From the NCBI GenBank assembly GCA_903832625.1, contig CAILCI010000058.1, positions 55,854 through 119,853 of the forward strand: DNA of 64,000 nt, written 5' to 3'. The position numbers were made by a program, and so were the translations under genes. The stretch comes from an uncultured Burkholderiales bacterium. Its GTDB lineage: Bacteria > Pseudomonadota > Gammaproteobacteria > Burkholderiales > Burkholderiaceae_C. Within the stretch, counting starts at the first letter, position 1. Every line of letters starts with the position of its first letter. Below are positions 56,684 to 64,000 of the stretch, one piece after another. Under the pieces are notes generated by a model. It was not told where the DNA came from. It saw only the letters and a program-made list of their open reading frames with translations, and ran no database searches.

Positions 56684-57886
56684 ATGAATCCCCTGCTTGA
56701 CAAATTACAACCTTACCCGTTTGAGCGGCTCAAACAGCTGTTTTCAGCGGTCAAACCCAACCCCGAATTTTCGCCCATCAGCTTAGGAATTGGCGAGCCA
56801 CGCCACGCCACGCCTGAATTGGTGCTCAACGCCTTGAGCGGCGCGACCTCAGCGCTCTCAGCCTACCCCGCCACCGCTGGCCTGCCCGAATTGCGCACAG
56901 CCTGCGCACAATGGATACAGCGTCGTTGTGGCCTGGAGGTCAACTCCACCACCCAAGTGCTGCCCGTCAATGGCTCCCGCGAAGCCTTGTTTGCGTTTGC
57001 GCAAACCGTGGTCAACCCCACACGAACCAACGCCACGGTGGTTTGCCCCAACCCCTTCTATCAAATTTACGAGGGCGCGGCACTGTTGGCCGGCGCAACA
57101 CCCTACTACGTGCCCAGCGACCCAAGCTTGAATTTCAACGTCAATTGGGACACCGTTCCCACTGAAGTCTGGCGCAACACGCAACTGTTGTTTGTCTGCT
57201 CTCCTGGCAATCCCACGGGTGCCGTCATGCCGCTGGACGATTGGAAAAAGTTGTTTGACTTGAGCGACCAATACGGCTTTGTGATTGCCAGCGACGAGTG
57301 CTACAGCGAAATTTATTTCCGCGACGAGCCGCCCCTCGGTGGCTTGGAAGCCGCAGCGAAGCTGGGGCGAAAGGACTTCAAAAACTTGGTCGCCTTCACC
57401 AGCTTGTCCAAGCGCAGCAATGTGCCTGGCATGAGAAGCGGTTTTGTGGCGGGCGATGCGGCGATTTTGAAACAGTTCTTGCTCTACCGCACCTACCACG
57501 GCAGCGCCATGAGCGGCATGGTGCAAGCCGCCAGCGTTGCCGCATGGAATGACGAAGCCCATGTGGTGGCCAACCGCGCCCTGTACCGAGAAAAATTTGC
57601 CGCCGTCACGCCCATGCTGGCCGAGGTGATGGATGTGCGCTTGCCCGATGCGGGCTTTTACCTGTGGGCCGCAGTGCCTGAAATAAATGGTGTGCGCGAT
57701 GACGAGGCTTTCGCCAAAGCACTTTTGGCTCAATACAATGTGACAGTTTTACCGGGCAGCTATTTGGCACGCGAAGCACAGGGGTTCAATCCCGGTGCAG
57801 GCCGCATCCGCATGGCCTTGGTGGCTGAAACCCAAGAATGCGTGCAAGCCGCGCAACGCATGGTTCAATTCATTCAAAACAACTAA
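56684..57886 (+). CDS. dapC: Succinyldiaminopimelate transaminase
   Basis: A 400-residue class I aminotransferase. The pyridoxal phosphate lysine is Lys243 in TSLSKRSNVPGMRSGF; the cofactor pocket is completed by SPGNPTGAV and ASDECYSEIYF. Members with this sequence and position are the DapC enzymes of beta-proteobacteria (Bordetella type), which convert N-succinyl-2-amino-6-ketopimelate to N-succinyl-diaminopimelate. Placement directly before dapD and dapE strongly supports this over generic aspartate transaminase. Confidence 0.95.
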   Translation: MNPLLDKLQPYPFERLKQLFSAVKPNPEFSPISLGIGEPRHATPELVLNALSGATSALSAYPATAGLPELRTACAQWIQRRCGLEVNSTTQVLPVNGSREALFAFAQTVVNPTRTNATVVCPNPFYQIYEGAALLAGATPYYVPSDPSLNFNVNWDTVPTEVWRNTQLLFVCSPGNPTGAVMPLDDWKKLFDLSDQYGFVIASDECYSEIYFRDEPPLGGLEAAAKLGRKDFKNLVAFTSLSKRSNVPGMRSGFVAGDAAILKQFLLYRTYHGSAMSGMVQAASVAAWNDEAHVVANRALYREKFAAVTPMLAEVMDVRLPDAGFYLWAAVPEINGVRDDEAFAKALLAQYNVTVLPGSYLAREAQGFNPGAGRIRMALVAETQECVQAAQRMVQFIQNN

Positions 57887-57904
57887 CCCCTCACGAGAAG
57901 ACAC

Positions 57905-58738
57905 ATGACCGCTCAACTCCAAACCCTCATCGACAACGCTTGGGATAACCGCGCCAACATCAATGCCGCCAACGCCGCACACGAAGTGCGCGAAGCGGTA
58001 GATCACGTCATTGCCGAACTCAATGCAGGCCGCTTGCGCGTGGCCACCCGCGAATCTGTGGGTGTGTGGACCACGCACCAATGGCTGAAAAAAGCAGTGT
58101 TGTTGTCTTTCCGTTTGAACGACAACCAAGTCATCAAAGCAGGCGACTTGGGTTTTTACGACAAAGTGCAAACCAAGTTCTCCCACCTCAGTGACGAAGA
58201 AATGAAAGCCAGCGGCGTGCGCGTCGTGCCTCCCGCTGTGGCGCGTCGTGGCAGCTTCATTGCATCGGGTGCGATTTTGATGCCCTCGTACGTCAACATC
58301 GGCGCCTATGTCGATTCCGGCACGATGGTCGATACCTGGGCCACCGTGGGCTCCTGCGCACAAGTGGGCAAAAACGTTCACCTCTCTGGCGGGGTGGGCT
58401 TGGGCGGCGTGCTCGAACCGCTGCAAGCCAATCCCACCATCATCGAAGACAACTGCTTCATCGGCGCGCGCTCCGAAGTGGTCGAAGGCGTGATCGTGGA
58501 AGAAAACTCGGTGCTGGGCATGGGCGTGTACATCGGCCAAAGTACGCCCTTGTTTGACCGCGCCACAGGCGAGATCAGCTATGGTCGCGTGCCCAGCGGC
58601 TCGGTGGTGGTCAGCGGCAACATTCCCAAAGTGGCGGCCAACGGCGCGCCTTACAGCATGTATGCGGCCATCATCGTCAAACGTGTGGATGCACAAACCC
58701 GCTCTAAAACCAGCATCAACGATTTGTTGCGCGATTGA
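57905..58738 (+). CDS. dapD: Tetrahydrodipicolinate N-succinyltransferase
   Basis: A 277-residue hexapeptide-repeat enzyme of the lysine/peptidoglycan pathway. The left-handed helix repeats start around residue 105 ([40 protein letters not shown]), with the substrate region [14 protein letters not shown] and the C-terminal [13 protein letters not shown]. It succinylates tetrahydrodipicolinate. It starts 18 bases after dapC and is followed by dapE after 11 bases, so the three consecutive steps are transcribed together. Confidence 0.97.
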   Translation: MTAQLQTLIDNAWDNRANINAANAAHEVREAVDHVIAELNAGRLRVATRESVGVWTTHQWLKKAVLLSFRLNDNQVIKAGDLGFYDKVQTKFSHLSDEEMKASGVRVVPPAVARRGSFIASGAILMPSYVNIGAYVDSGTMVDTWATVGSCAQVGKNVHLSGGVGLGGVLEPLQANPTIIEDNCFIGARSEVVEGVIVEENSVLGMGVYIGQSTPLFDRATGEISYGRVPSGSVVVSGNIPKVAANGAPYSMYAAIIVKRVDAQTRSKTSINDLLRD

Positions 58739-58749
58739 TTTTCCCCACC

Positions 58750-59904
58750 ATGTCCCGCACCCTTGCTCTCGCCGAACAACTCATCTCCCGCCCCTCGGTC
58801 ACGCCAGAAGACGCGGGATGCTTGGACCTCATCAGCCAACGGCTCACGCCTTTGGGTTTTGTGTGTGAGCGCATCGACAGCGGGCCAGACACGTTTCGGG
58901 TGAGCAATCTGTGGGCGATCAAACGCAGCCACCACGCCAGCGCTAAAACACTGGTGTTTGCTGGCCACACTGACGTTGTGCCCACCGGCCCGATTGCACA
59001 GTGGAAGAGCGATCCATTCACGCCCACGCACCGCGATGGCAAACTGTTTGGGCGAGGCGCGAGCGACATGAAAACCTCGTTGGCTGCCATGGTGGTGGCC
59101 GTCGAAGAATTTTTGGCAGCGCAGCCCGACCCCACGCTATCCATCGCCTTTTTGCTGACCAGCGACGAAGAAGGCCCTGCGCTTGACGGCACGGTCAAGG
59201 TCTGCGAGGCTTTGAAAGCCCGTGGCGAGCGTCTGCATTACTGCATTGTGGGTGAACCCACCTCGGTTCAGCGCACAGGCGACATGATCAAAAATGGCCG
59301 GCGCGGCACCATGAGCGGCAAGCTCACCGTCAAAGGCATACAAGGCCACATTGCGTATCCGCAATTGGCGCGCAACCCAATTCACCAACTTGCACCCGCT
59401 TTGGCTGAATTGACGGCCATTGAATGGGACGCAGGCAATGCGTTTTTTCCGCCGACCAGCTGGCAAGTGAGCAACATCCACGCAGGCACGGGCGCGAGCA
59501 ACGTGATTCCCGGCGACTGCGTGGTGGACTTCAATTTCCGCTTTTGCACTGAATCAACGCCTGAACAATTGCAGCAGCGCGTCCTCCATGTGCTGCACCA
59601 ACACGGGCTTGATTTTGACTTGACATGGACAATTGGCGGTCTGCCGTTTTTGACCACGCCGGGCGATTTGGTGGAAGCGGTGCAAGCCGCGATTCGCACG
59701 GTCACCGGTTTGGAAACTGAGCTATCCACCACAGGCGGCACCAGCGATGGCCGCTTCATGGCGCAAATTTGTCCGCAAGTCATTGAATTGGGACCACCCA
59801 ATGCGACGATTCACAAGATTGATGAGTATGTGGCGGTGGAGGATGTGGAGCCCTTGAAGAACATCTATCTTCAAATGCTGAAAAACCTCTCAAAGCATTC
59901 ATGA
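58750..59904 (+). CDS. dapE: Succinyl-diaminopimelate desuccinylase
   Basis: A 384-residue zinc peptidase-like enzyme that releases succinate to give LL-diaminopimelate. It has the M20 metal motifs [38 protein letters not shown] and VGEPTS, plus GGTSDGRF near the end. The ATG at 58750 gives [24 protein letters not shown], the normal start. The 3' end overlaps prmB by four bases. Confidence 0.97.
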   Translation: MSRTLALAEQLISRPSVTPEDAGCLDLISQRLTPLGFVCERIDSGPDTFRVSNLWAIKRSHHASAKTLVFAGHTDVVPTGPIAQWKSDPFTPTHRDGKLFGRGASDMKTSLAAMVVAVEEFLAAQPDPTLSIAFLLTSDEEGPALDGTVKVCEALKARGERLHYCIVGEPTSVQRTGDMIKNGRRGTMSGKLTVKGIQGHIAYPQLARNPIHQLAPALAELTAIEWDAGNAFFPPTSWQVSNIHAGTGASNVIPGDCVVDFNFRFCTESTPEQLQQRVLHVLHQHGLDFDLTWTIGGLPFLTTPGDLVEAVQAAIRTVTGLETELSTTGGTSDGRFMAQICPQVIELGPPNATIHKIDEYVAVEDVEPLKNIYLQMLKNLSKHS

Positions 59905-60785
59905 ACCTTCCCCAACTCGTTCAGGCCTGCGCTCAATCGCTCACCGACGCCCAGGTCGTCTTCGGACAAGGTACGACCAACGCCCACGACGAAGCCGCAT
60001 GGCTGGTGCTGTGGCAGCTGGGTCTTCCACTGGACATTGACATCAACGACCCGGCGCACGATGTTGCGCTGCCTGCCGAACTCATTGCCAAAGTGCAAGC
60101 GCTCATCGCGCAGCGCATTGCCACCCGCAAACCTGCCGCTTACCTCACGCAAGAAGCGTGGTTGCAAGGCGTGTCCTTCTACATTGACGAGCGCGCCATC
60201 GTGCCGCGCAGCCTGATTGCCGAAGTGTTGGCCAACGGCAGCATCGACCCGTGGCTGCATCCCGCCACCCAGCGCGTGCTCGACCTGTGCACGGGCAACG
60301 GCAGCTTGGGTTTGTTGGCGGCCATGGCATTTCCTGACATCCACGTCTTGGGCTTGGACATTTCCAACGACGCGCTGGATGTGGCGCGCATCAACGTGGA
60401 GCGCCACGGTCTGCAAGACCGCATGCGCCTTGCCCAATCCGACGGTTTGCAAAACGCACATGGCGAGTTCGACCTGATTGTGTGCAACCCGCCGTATGTC
60501 AATGCCCACAGCATGGCCGAGTTGCCCGCCGAATTCAAAGCCGAACCCACGCTGGCCTTGGCCGGCGGCACAGACGGCATGGACTTTGTGCGTCAACTCT
60601 TGCGCGACGCACCCGCGCACATGAGCCAGCACGCGCTGCTAGTGCTTGAAATTGGCCATGAACGCGAACACTTCGAAGCCGCATTCCCCACCTTAGATGC
60701 CGTATGGCTCTCCACCAGCGCCGGAGACGACCACGTCTTGCTCCTGTCGCGCCAAGCCATTCTTGAAGGCACGCCTCACCCATGA
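59901..60785 (+). CDS. prmB: 50S ribosomal protein L3 glutamine methyltransferase
   Basis: A 294-residue S-adenosylmethionine-dependent methyltransferase. The SAM motif is [20 protein letters not shown], and the catalytic NPPY is in [14 protein letters not shown]. An N-terminal helical domain holds [20 protein letters not shown], typical of PrmB rather than PrmC. It methylates a glutamine of ribosomal protein L3 during 50S assembly. Both ends overlap neighbours by four bases (dapE and the ABC-F gene). Confidence 0.92.
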   Translation: MNLPQLVQACAQSLTDAQVVFGQGTTNAHDEAAWLVLWQLGLPLDIDINDPAHDVALPAELIAKVQALIAQRIATRKPAAYLTQEAWLQGVSFYIDERAIVPRSLIAEVLANGSIDPWLHPATQRVLDLCTGNGSLGLLAAMAFPDIHVLGLDISNDALDVARINVERHGLQDRMRLAQSDGLQNAHGEFDLIVCNPPYVNAHSMAELPAEFKAEPTLALAGGTDGMDFVRQLLRDAPAHMSQHALLVLEIGHEREHFEAAFPTLDAVWLSTSAGDDHVLLLSRQAILEGTPHP

Positions 60786-62824
60786 TCACTCTGAAAAACG
60801 TCACCTTGCGCCGCAGCGCCAAGGTGTTGCTCGACGGCGCATCCGTCACCCTGAATCCGGGCGAAAAAGTCGGCTTGGTCGGACGCAATGGCGCGGGCAA
60901 ATCCACCCTGTTCGCGCTGCTCAACGGCACGCTGCATGAAGACGCGGGCGAGTACTTCATTCCTTCGCAATGGCGCATGGGCCAGGTCGCCCAAGACATG
61001 CCCGAAACCGAACAAAGCGCCACCGAGTTTGTGATTGAAGGCGACACCGTGCTCAACGACGCACGCGCCGAAGTCAAAGCCGCTGAAGCCACCGAAGACG
61101 GCGAACGATTGGGCAACGCCTACATGGCGCTGTACGACGCGGGCGAACACGACGCCGCCTCGCGCGCACAAGCTTTGATTTTGGGACTCGGCTTCAAAAC
61201 CAGCGAATTGGACAACCCCGTCAACAGCTTTTCTGGCGGCTGGCGCATGCGCTTGCAACTCGCCCGCGCCTTGATGTGCCCGTCCGATTTGTTGCTCCTC
61301 GACGAACCCACCAACCACTTGGATTTGGATGCTTTGGTCTGGCTCGAAGCCTGGCTCAAACGCTACGAAGGCACGATGATCGTCATCAGCCACGACCGCG
61401 AATTTTTGGACGCCGTGACCAACGTCACCTTGCACATCGACCAAGCCAAACTCACGCGCTACGGCGGCAACTACAGCAAGTTTGAAGACATGCGTGCCGA
61501 GAAAATGGAGTTGCAACAAAACGCCTTTGCCAAGCAGCAAGACAAAATTGCCCACTTGCAAAAATTCATTGCCCGCTTCAAAGCCAAGGCCAGCAAAGCC
61601 AAGCAAGCGCAAAGCCGCGTCAAGGCACTGGATCGCATGGAAAAAGTCGCGCCGCTTTTGGCCGAAGCCGATTTCAGCTTCGAGTTCAAAGAACCGCTCA
61701 ACCTGCCCAATCCCATGCTCTCGATGCAAGGCATCAGCGTGGGCTACCCCGCGCCTGCCGATGCCCCAGCAGGCACGCCGCCGACCGTCATCGTGCAAAA
61801 CATCAGCCGCTCGGTGCTGGCCGGACAACGCATTGGCATTTTGGGGGCCAACGGACAAGGCAAATCCACGCTGGTCAAAACCATCGCGCGCGATTTGAAA
61901 GTCATCAGCGGCGAAGTGACCGAAGGCAAAGGCCTGAACATCGGCTACTTTGCCCAGCAAGAACTGGATGTGCTGCGCCCCGCAGACAACCCGCTGCAAC
62001 ACATGATCGACCTGGTGAAAAAACTCACCGCAGAGGGAAAAATTGCCGGACAAGCCACCCGCGAGCAAGACCTGCGCAGCTTCTTGGGCAACTTTAATTT
62101 CAGCGGCGACATGGTCAAGCAAGCCGTGGGCAGCATGAGCGGCGGCGAAAAAGCCCGCCTTGTGCTGTGCATGTTGGTCTGGCAGCGCCCCAACCTCTTG
62201 CTCATGGATGAGCCCACCAACCACTTAGACCTGGCCACCCGCGAAGCCCTGAGCATGGCTTTGAACGAGTTTGAAGGCACCGTCATGTTGGTGAGTCACG
62301 ACCGCGCCTTGCTGCGTGCGGTGTGCGACGAGTTCTGGATGGTCTCACGCGGCGGCGTCGAGCCCTTTGACGGCGATTTGGACGACTACCAACGCTATTT
62401 GCTGGACGAAGCCAAACGCCTGCGCACCGAAGCCACAGCCGCAGCCAACGTGGCTGCCCGCGAAGAACAACAAGCTGCAGCCAATGCGTTAATCGAAGCC
62501 CAACAAGCTGAAAAAAATCAGCCCAAAACAGCAGCACCCACGGCCTCGCGCGAAGACCGCAAACTCGATGCCCAGCAGCGCAAAGAGTTGAATGAAAAAA
62601 AGCGTCCGCTCAAAAAAGAACTCGACGCTTTGGAGAAAGACATGGCCGCGTTAGAAGCTGAAAAACAAAGCCTGCATGAGCAACTCAGCACCCCACTCGC
62701 TCCCGCCGCCATTGCCGAATCAGGCAAACGGCTCAAGCGGGTGGAAGACCAAGTGGCCGCGCATGAACTGCGGTGGTTGGAATTGACGGAGGCGTTGGAG
62801 CAGCTAGAAACATCCGTGGTTTGA
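60782..62824 (+). CDS. ABC-F family ATPase (YheS/Uup-like ribosome-associated)
   Basis: A 680-residue protein with two ATPase halves and no membrane domain. Half one has GRNGAGKST and SFSGGWRMRLQLARAL with LLLDEPTNHLD; half two has GANGQGKST, SMSGGEKARLVL and LLMDEPTNHLD. Between them lies a linker rich in Lys and Ala (FIARFKAKASKAKQAQSRVKAL), the ribosome-contact element. A C-terminal coiled coil (from about residue 540) is Ala/Lys/Gln-rich. ABC-F proteins bind the ribosomal E site and relieve stalls or affect antibiotic tolerance. The linker and tail resemble YheS most. Its start overlaps prmB, another ribosome-related gene. Confidence 0.93.
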   Translation: MITLKNVTLRRSAKVLLDGASVTLNPGEKVGLVGRNGAGKSTLFALLNGTLHEDAGEYFIPSQWRMGQVAQDMPETEQSATEFVIEGDTVLNDARAEVKAAEATEDGERLGNAYMALYDAGEHDAASRAQALILGLGFKTSELDNPVNSFSGGWRMRLQLARALMCPSDLLLLDEPTNHLDLDALVWLEAWLKRYEGTMIVISHDREFLDAVTNVTLHIDQAKLTRYGGNYSKFEDMRAEKMELQQNAFAKQQDKIAHLQKFIARFKAKASKAKQAQSRVKALDRMEKVAPLLAEADFSFEFKEPLNLPNPMLSMQGISVGYPAPADAPAGTPPTVIVQNISRSVLAGQRIGILGANGQGKSTLVKTIARDLKVISGEVTEGKGLNIGYFAQQELDVLRPADNPLQHMIDLVKKLTAEGKIAGQATREQDLRSFLGNFNFSGDMVKQAVGSMSGGEKARLVLCMLVWQRPNLLLMDEPTNHLDLATREALSMALNEFEGTVMLVSHDRALLRAVCDEFWMVSRGGVEPFDGDLDDYQRYLLDEAKRLRTEATAAANVAAREEQQAAANALIEAQQAEKNQPKTAAPTASREDRKLDAQQRKELNEKKRPLKKELDALEKDMAALEAEKQSLHEQLSTPLAPAAIAESGKRLKRVEDQVAAHELRWLELTEALEQLETSVV

Positions 62825-62848
62825 ACCAAGCGTTTGCTCGCTGAAAGC

Positions 62849-63649
62849 TCAAATCCACAAAACACTGCACCCCACAATGGCGGGAAATGTCGCCAACCAC
62901 GCCCAAAAGAAACGGTTTAGCCCAAAAAACCAAAACACCAACAAGTGAAACACTGCGGCGATGCTGCAGTACAACAGCGCCCAAAGCGGGTGCATCAAGG
63001 CGAGCGGGAAAGTGGCTTCCCAGAGCATGAAACTCCAAGCGCCAAAACACGCCAAGCCAGGTTGTCTCAGCCAATGCTTGGGCGACAAAGGGCCGTAAAT
63101 GGCAGCATTCAAAAAAATGGTCATGGCCGCTCCGCTGCGCCACTCGGGACGCAGCATCTTGACCCATCCTGACATGAAATAAGACGTCACGGCTTGAAGG
63201 GTGATGTACCACAGGCCAGCGCGCCAAGCCAGCGCGGGATTGACGAATTCACCACCCACATACGCGATCAACAAACCCGTCAAGACCACCAAGGTCATGA
63301 AATCGCTGCCGCCGTTAAACGCACCCCGCCAACGAATCAAGATCAACACAGTACCTGCAAACAAAAACAAAACCAGCGCCAAACTCCCGCCCCACAGCCC
63401 GAGGCACAAAGCGGCCACTAAACGCAGCCATAGCAGAGTTTTATAGGTAGAAGGACGCATCAACGCGTCCAAACAAGGCCTCAGCCATGCCTGAGGTATA
63501 TCGCGTCTCTGTACTGACCATACCCAAAGTCCATGCGCAGACGTGGCTTCTGACAAGCGCAAAAATTCAAGTGTCTGAAGCCCCAAACTTATAGCCAGCA
63601 GGAACTCAAGCGCACGGGTTACAAGCAACAAGCCTGTGGGCGTTAGCAT
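62849..63649 (-). CDS. Multi-pass membrane protein resembling HTTM/vitamin K-dependent carboxylase-like proteins
   Basis: A 266-residue protein with about six to seven hydrophobic helices. The stretch AVTSYFMSGWVKMLRPEWRSG followed by AIYGPLSPKHWLR and a C-terminal AVFHLLVFWFFGLNRFFWAWL resembles HTTM-type proteins (the membrane part of vitamin K-dependent carboxylase and its bacterial relatives). The similarity is from pattern recognition only. The function is unknown. It starts seven bases inside the end of the upstream, truncated gene, so the two are translationally coupled. Confidence 0.55.
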   Translation of the reverse strand: MLTPTGLLLVTRALEFLLAISLGLQTLEFLRLSEATSAHGLWVWSVQRRDIPQAWLRPCLDALMRPSTYKTLLWLRLVAALCLGLWGGSLALVLFLFAGTVLILIRWRGAFNGGSDFMTLVVLTGLLIAYVGGEFVNPALAWRAGLWYITLQAVTSYFMSGWVKMLRPEWRSGAAMTIFLNAAIYGPLSPKHWLRQPGLACFGAWSFMLWEATFPLALMHPLWALLYCSIAAVFHLLVFWFFGLNRFFWAWLATFPAIVGCSVLWI

Positions 63650-64000
63650 GACAACTCCGGTGAGCGCATCATGGTGTCGGTGTGCGTTACACCATCGGTA
63701 TTGGACAACTCCATGCGCAATTCAAATTGAAACTGGCAAAGCGTGGGATGGCCAAGCCTTAATTGTGCTTTTACCAAGCGCACCACCAACTCATAAGTCA
63801 CGAGATCTTGTGCATCAGCACCGCTCGGTAAATCGTAAAGGTCGGCCCAAAAATGGTCTACCAAATTTTGTTGCGCCATTCCTAAATTGACATCGGCATT
63901 GTGAAACAGATGAAACCAGCGTCGCTGGCGGCGCGGATAAATCCATTGCCAATCAGACCACTCACACTCACCGTTCGTATGTATGCTCGCTGCGCGGGCA
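63643..64000 (-). CDS. C-terminal part of an unidentified protein (cut by the right window edge)
   Basis: The minus-strand frame is open from base 64000 to a TAA at 63643, giving at least 118 residues. A putative ATG at 63879 lies inside the frame and is probably not the real start. The visible part has a basic aromatic stretch (WQWIYPRRQRRWFHLFHNA) and then mixed alpha/beta sequence (VDHFWADLYDLP, then LVVRLVKAQLRLGHPTLCQFQFELRMEL). I do not recognise the family. It overlaps the HTTM-like gene and probably works with it. Confidence 0.6.
   Translation of the reverse strand, partial: ARAASIHTNGECEWSDWQWIYPRRQRRWFHLFHNADVNLGMAQQNLVDHFWADLYDLPSGADAQDLVTYELVVRLVKAQLRLGHPTLCQFQFELRMELSNTDGVTHTDTMMRSPELSC

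Noticed and set aside
60776..62224. 482-codon minus-strand frame opposite the ABC-F gene
   Set aside because: Antisense shadow; the ABC-F motifs on the plus strand are complete.

Overview
The window looks like a chromosomal segment of a beta-proteobacterium of the order Burkholderiales, most likely family Comamonadaceae (freshwater Limnohabitans/Rhodoferax-like). The basis is gene content and order: smc-zipA-ligA, dapC-dapD-dapE-prmB, selO-msrB-yciB-bolA-peptidyl-prolyl isomerase, mltG-tmk-holB-tatD, a TRAP transporter operon and Liv-type ABC genes beside beta-oxidation genes. The genus is a guess. Coding density is very high, no gene-free stretch exceeds 300 bases, and I saw no rRNA, tRNA, insertion sequence, prophage or CRISPR array.

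Layout. 1-1.4 kb: a regulator cut by the window edge (molybdate-type binding domain) and a nitroreductase. 1.5-7.7 kb, minus strand: mltG, tmk, holB, tatD, an exported ankyrin protein and a Tat-exported PhoX-type phosphatase. 7.8-12.8 kb: ygfZ, a thioesterase-acetyltransferase fusion, an esterase, an iron-dependent alcohol dehydrogenase and a patatin-like lipase. 12.8-19.9 kb: tex, then divergently a TetR regulator with a TRAP importer (DctQ-DctM-DctP) and a shikimate dehydrogenase-family enzyme, probably for uptake and oxidation of a hydroaromatic or related acid.

19.9-35.4 kb is a catabolic block entirely on the minus strand: acyl-CoA ligase, a five-gene Liv-type ABC importer, a FadB-like multifunctional protein, thiolase, acyl-CoA dehydrogenase, hotdog thioesterase, enone/quinone-type reductase, a GST-like protein and an SDR. 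It reads as an import-activate-degrade pathway for an acyl or carboxylic acid substrate. Two related palindromes with the core ACGACCGT lie before the ligase and before the fadB-like gene, suggesting one TetR-type repressor controls both.

35.5-64 kb is mainly housekeeping: selO-msrB, yciB, bolA, an exported parvulin, purL, map, glnD, def, ligA, zipA, smc, the succinylase branch of lysine synthesis (dapC, dapD, dapE), prmB and an ABC-F ATPase. Less usual items are a free-standing HPt protein ahead of smc, a DUF2235 hydrolase after glnD, a small secreted protein of unknown function, and an HTTM-like membrane protein with a truncated partner at the right edge.

Overlapping start/stop codons (ATGA) link many gene pairs. 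Five genes (ygfZ, the alcohol dehydrogenase, tetR, map, dapC) have a -10-like hexamer 5-7 bases before ATG and no clear ribosome binding site, so they may be transcribed leaderless. I found no clear new defence or mobile system; the best leads are the shared operator pair, the leaderless-start pattern, the fusion enzyme, the Walker A variant in the LivF-type ATPase and the edge HTTM pair.
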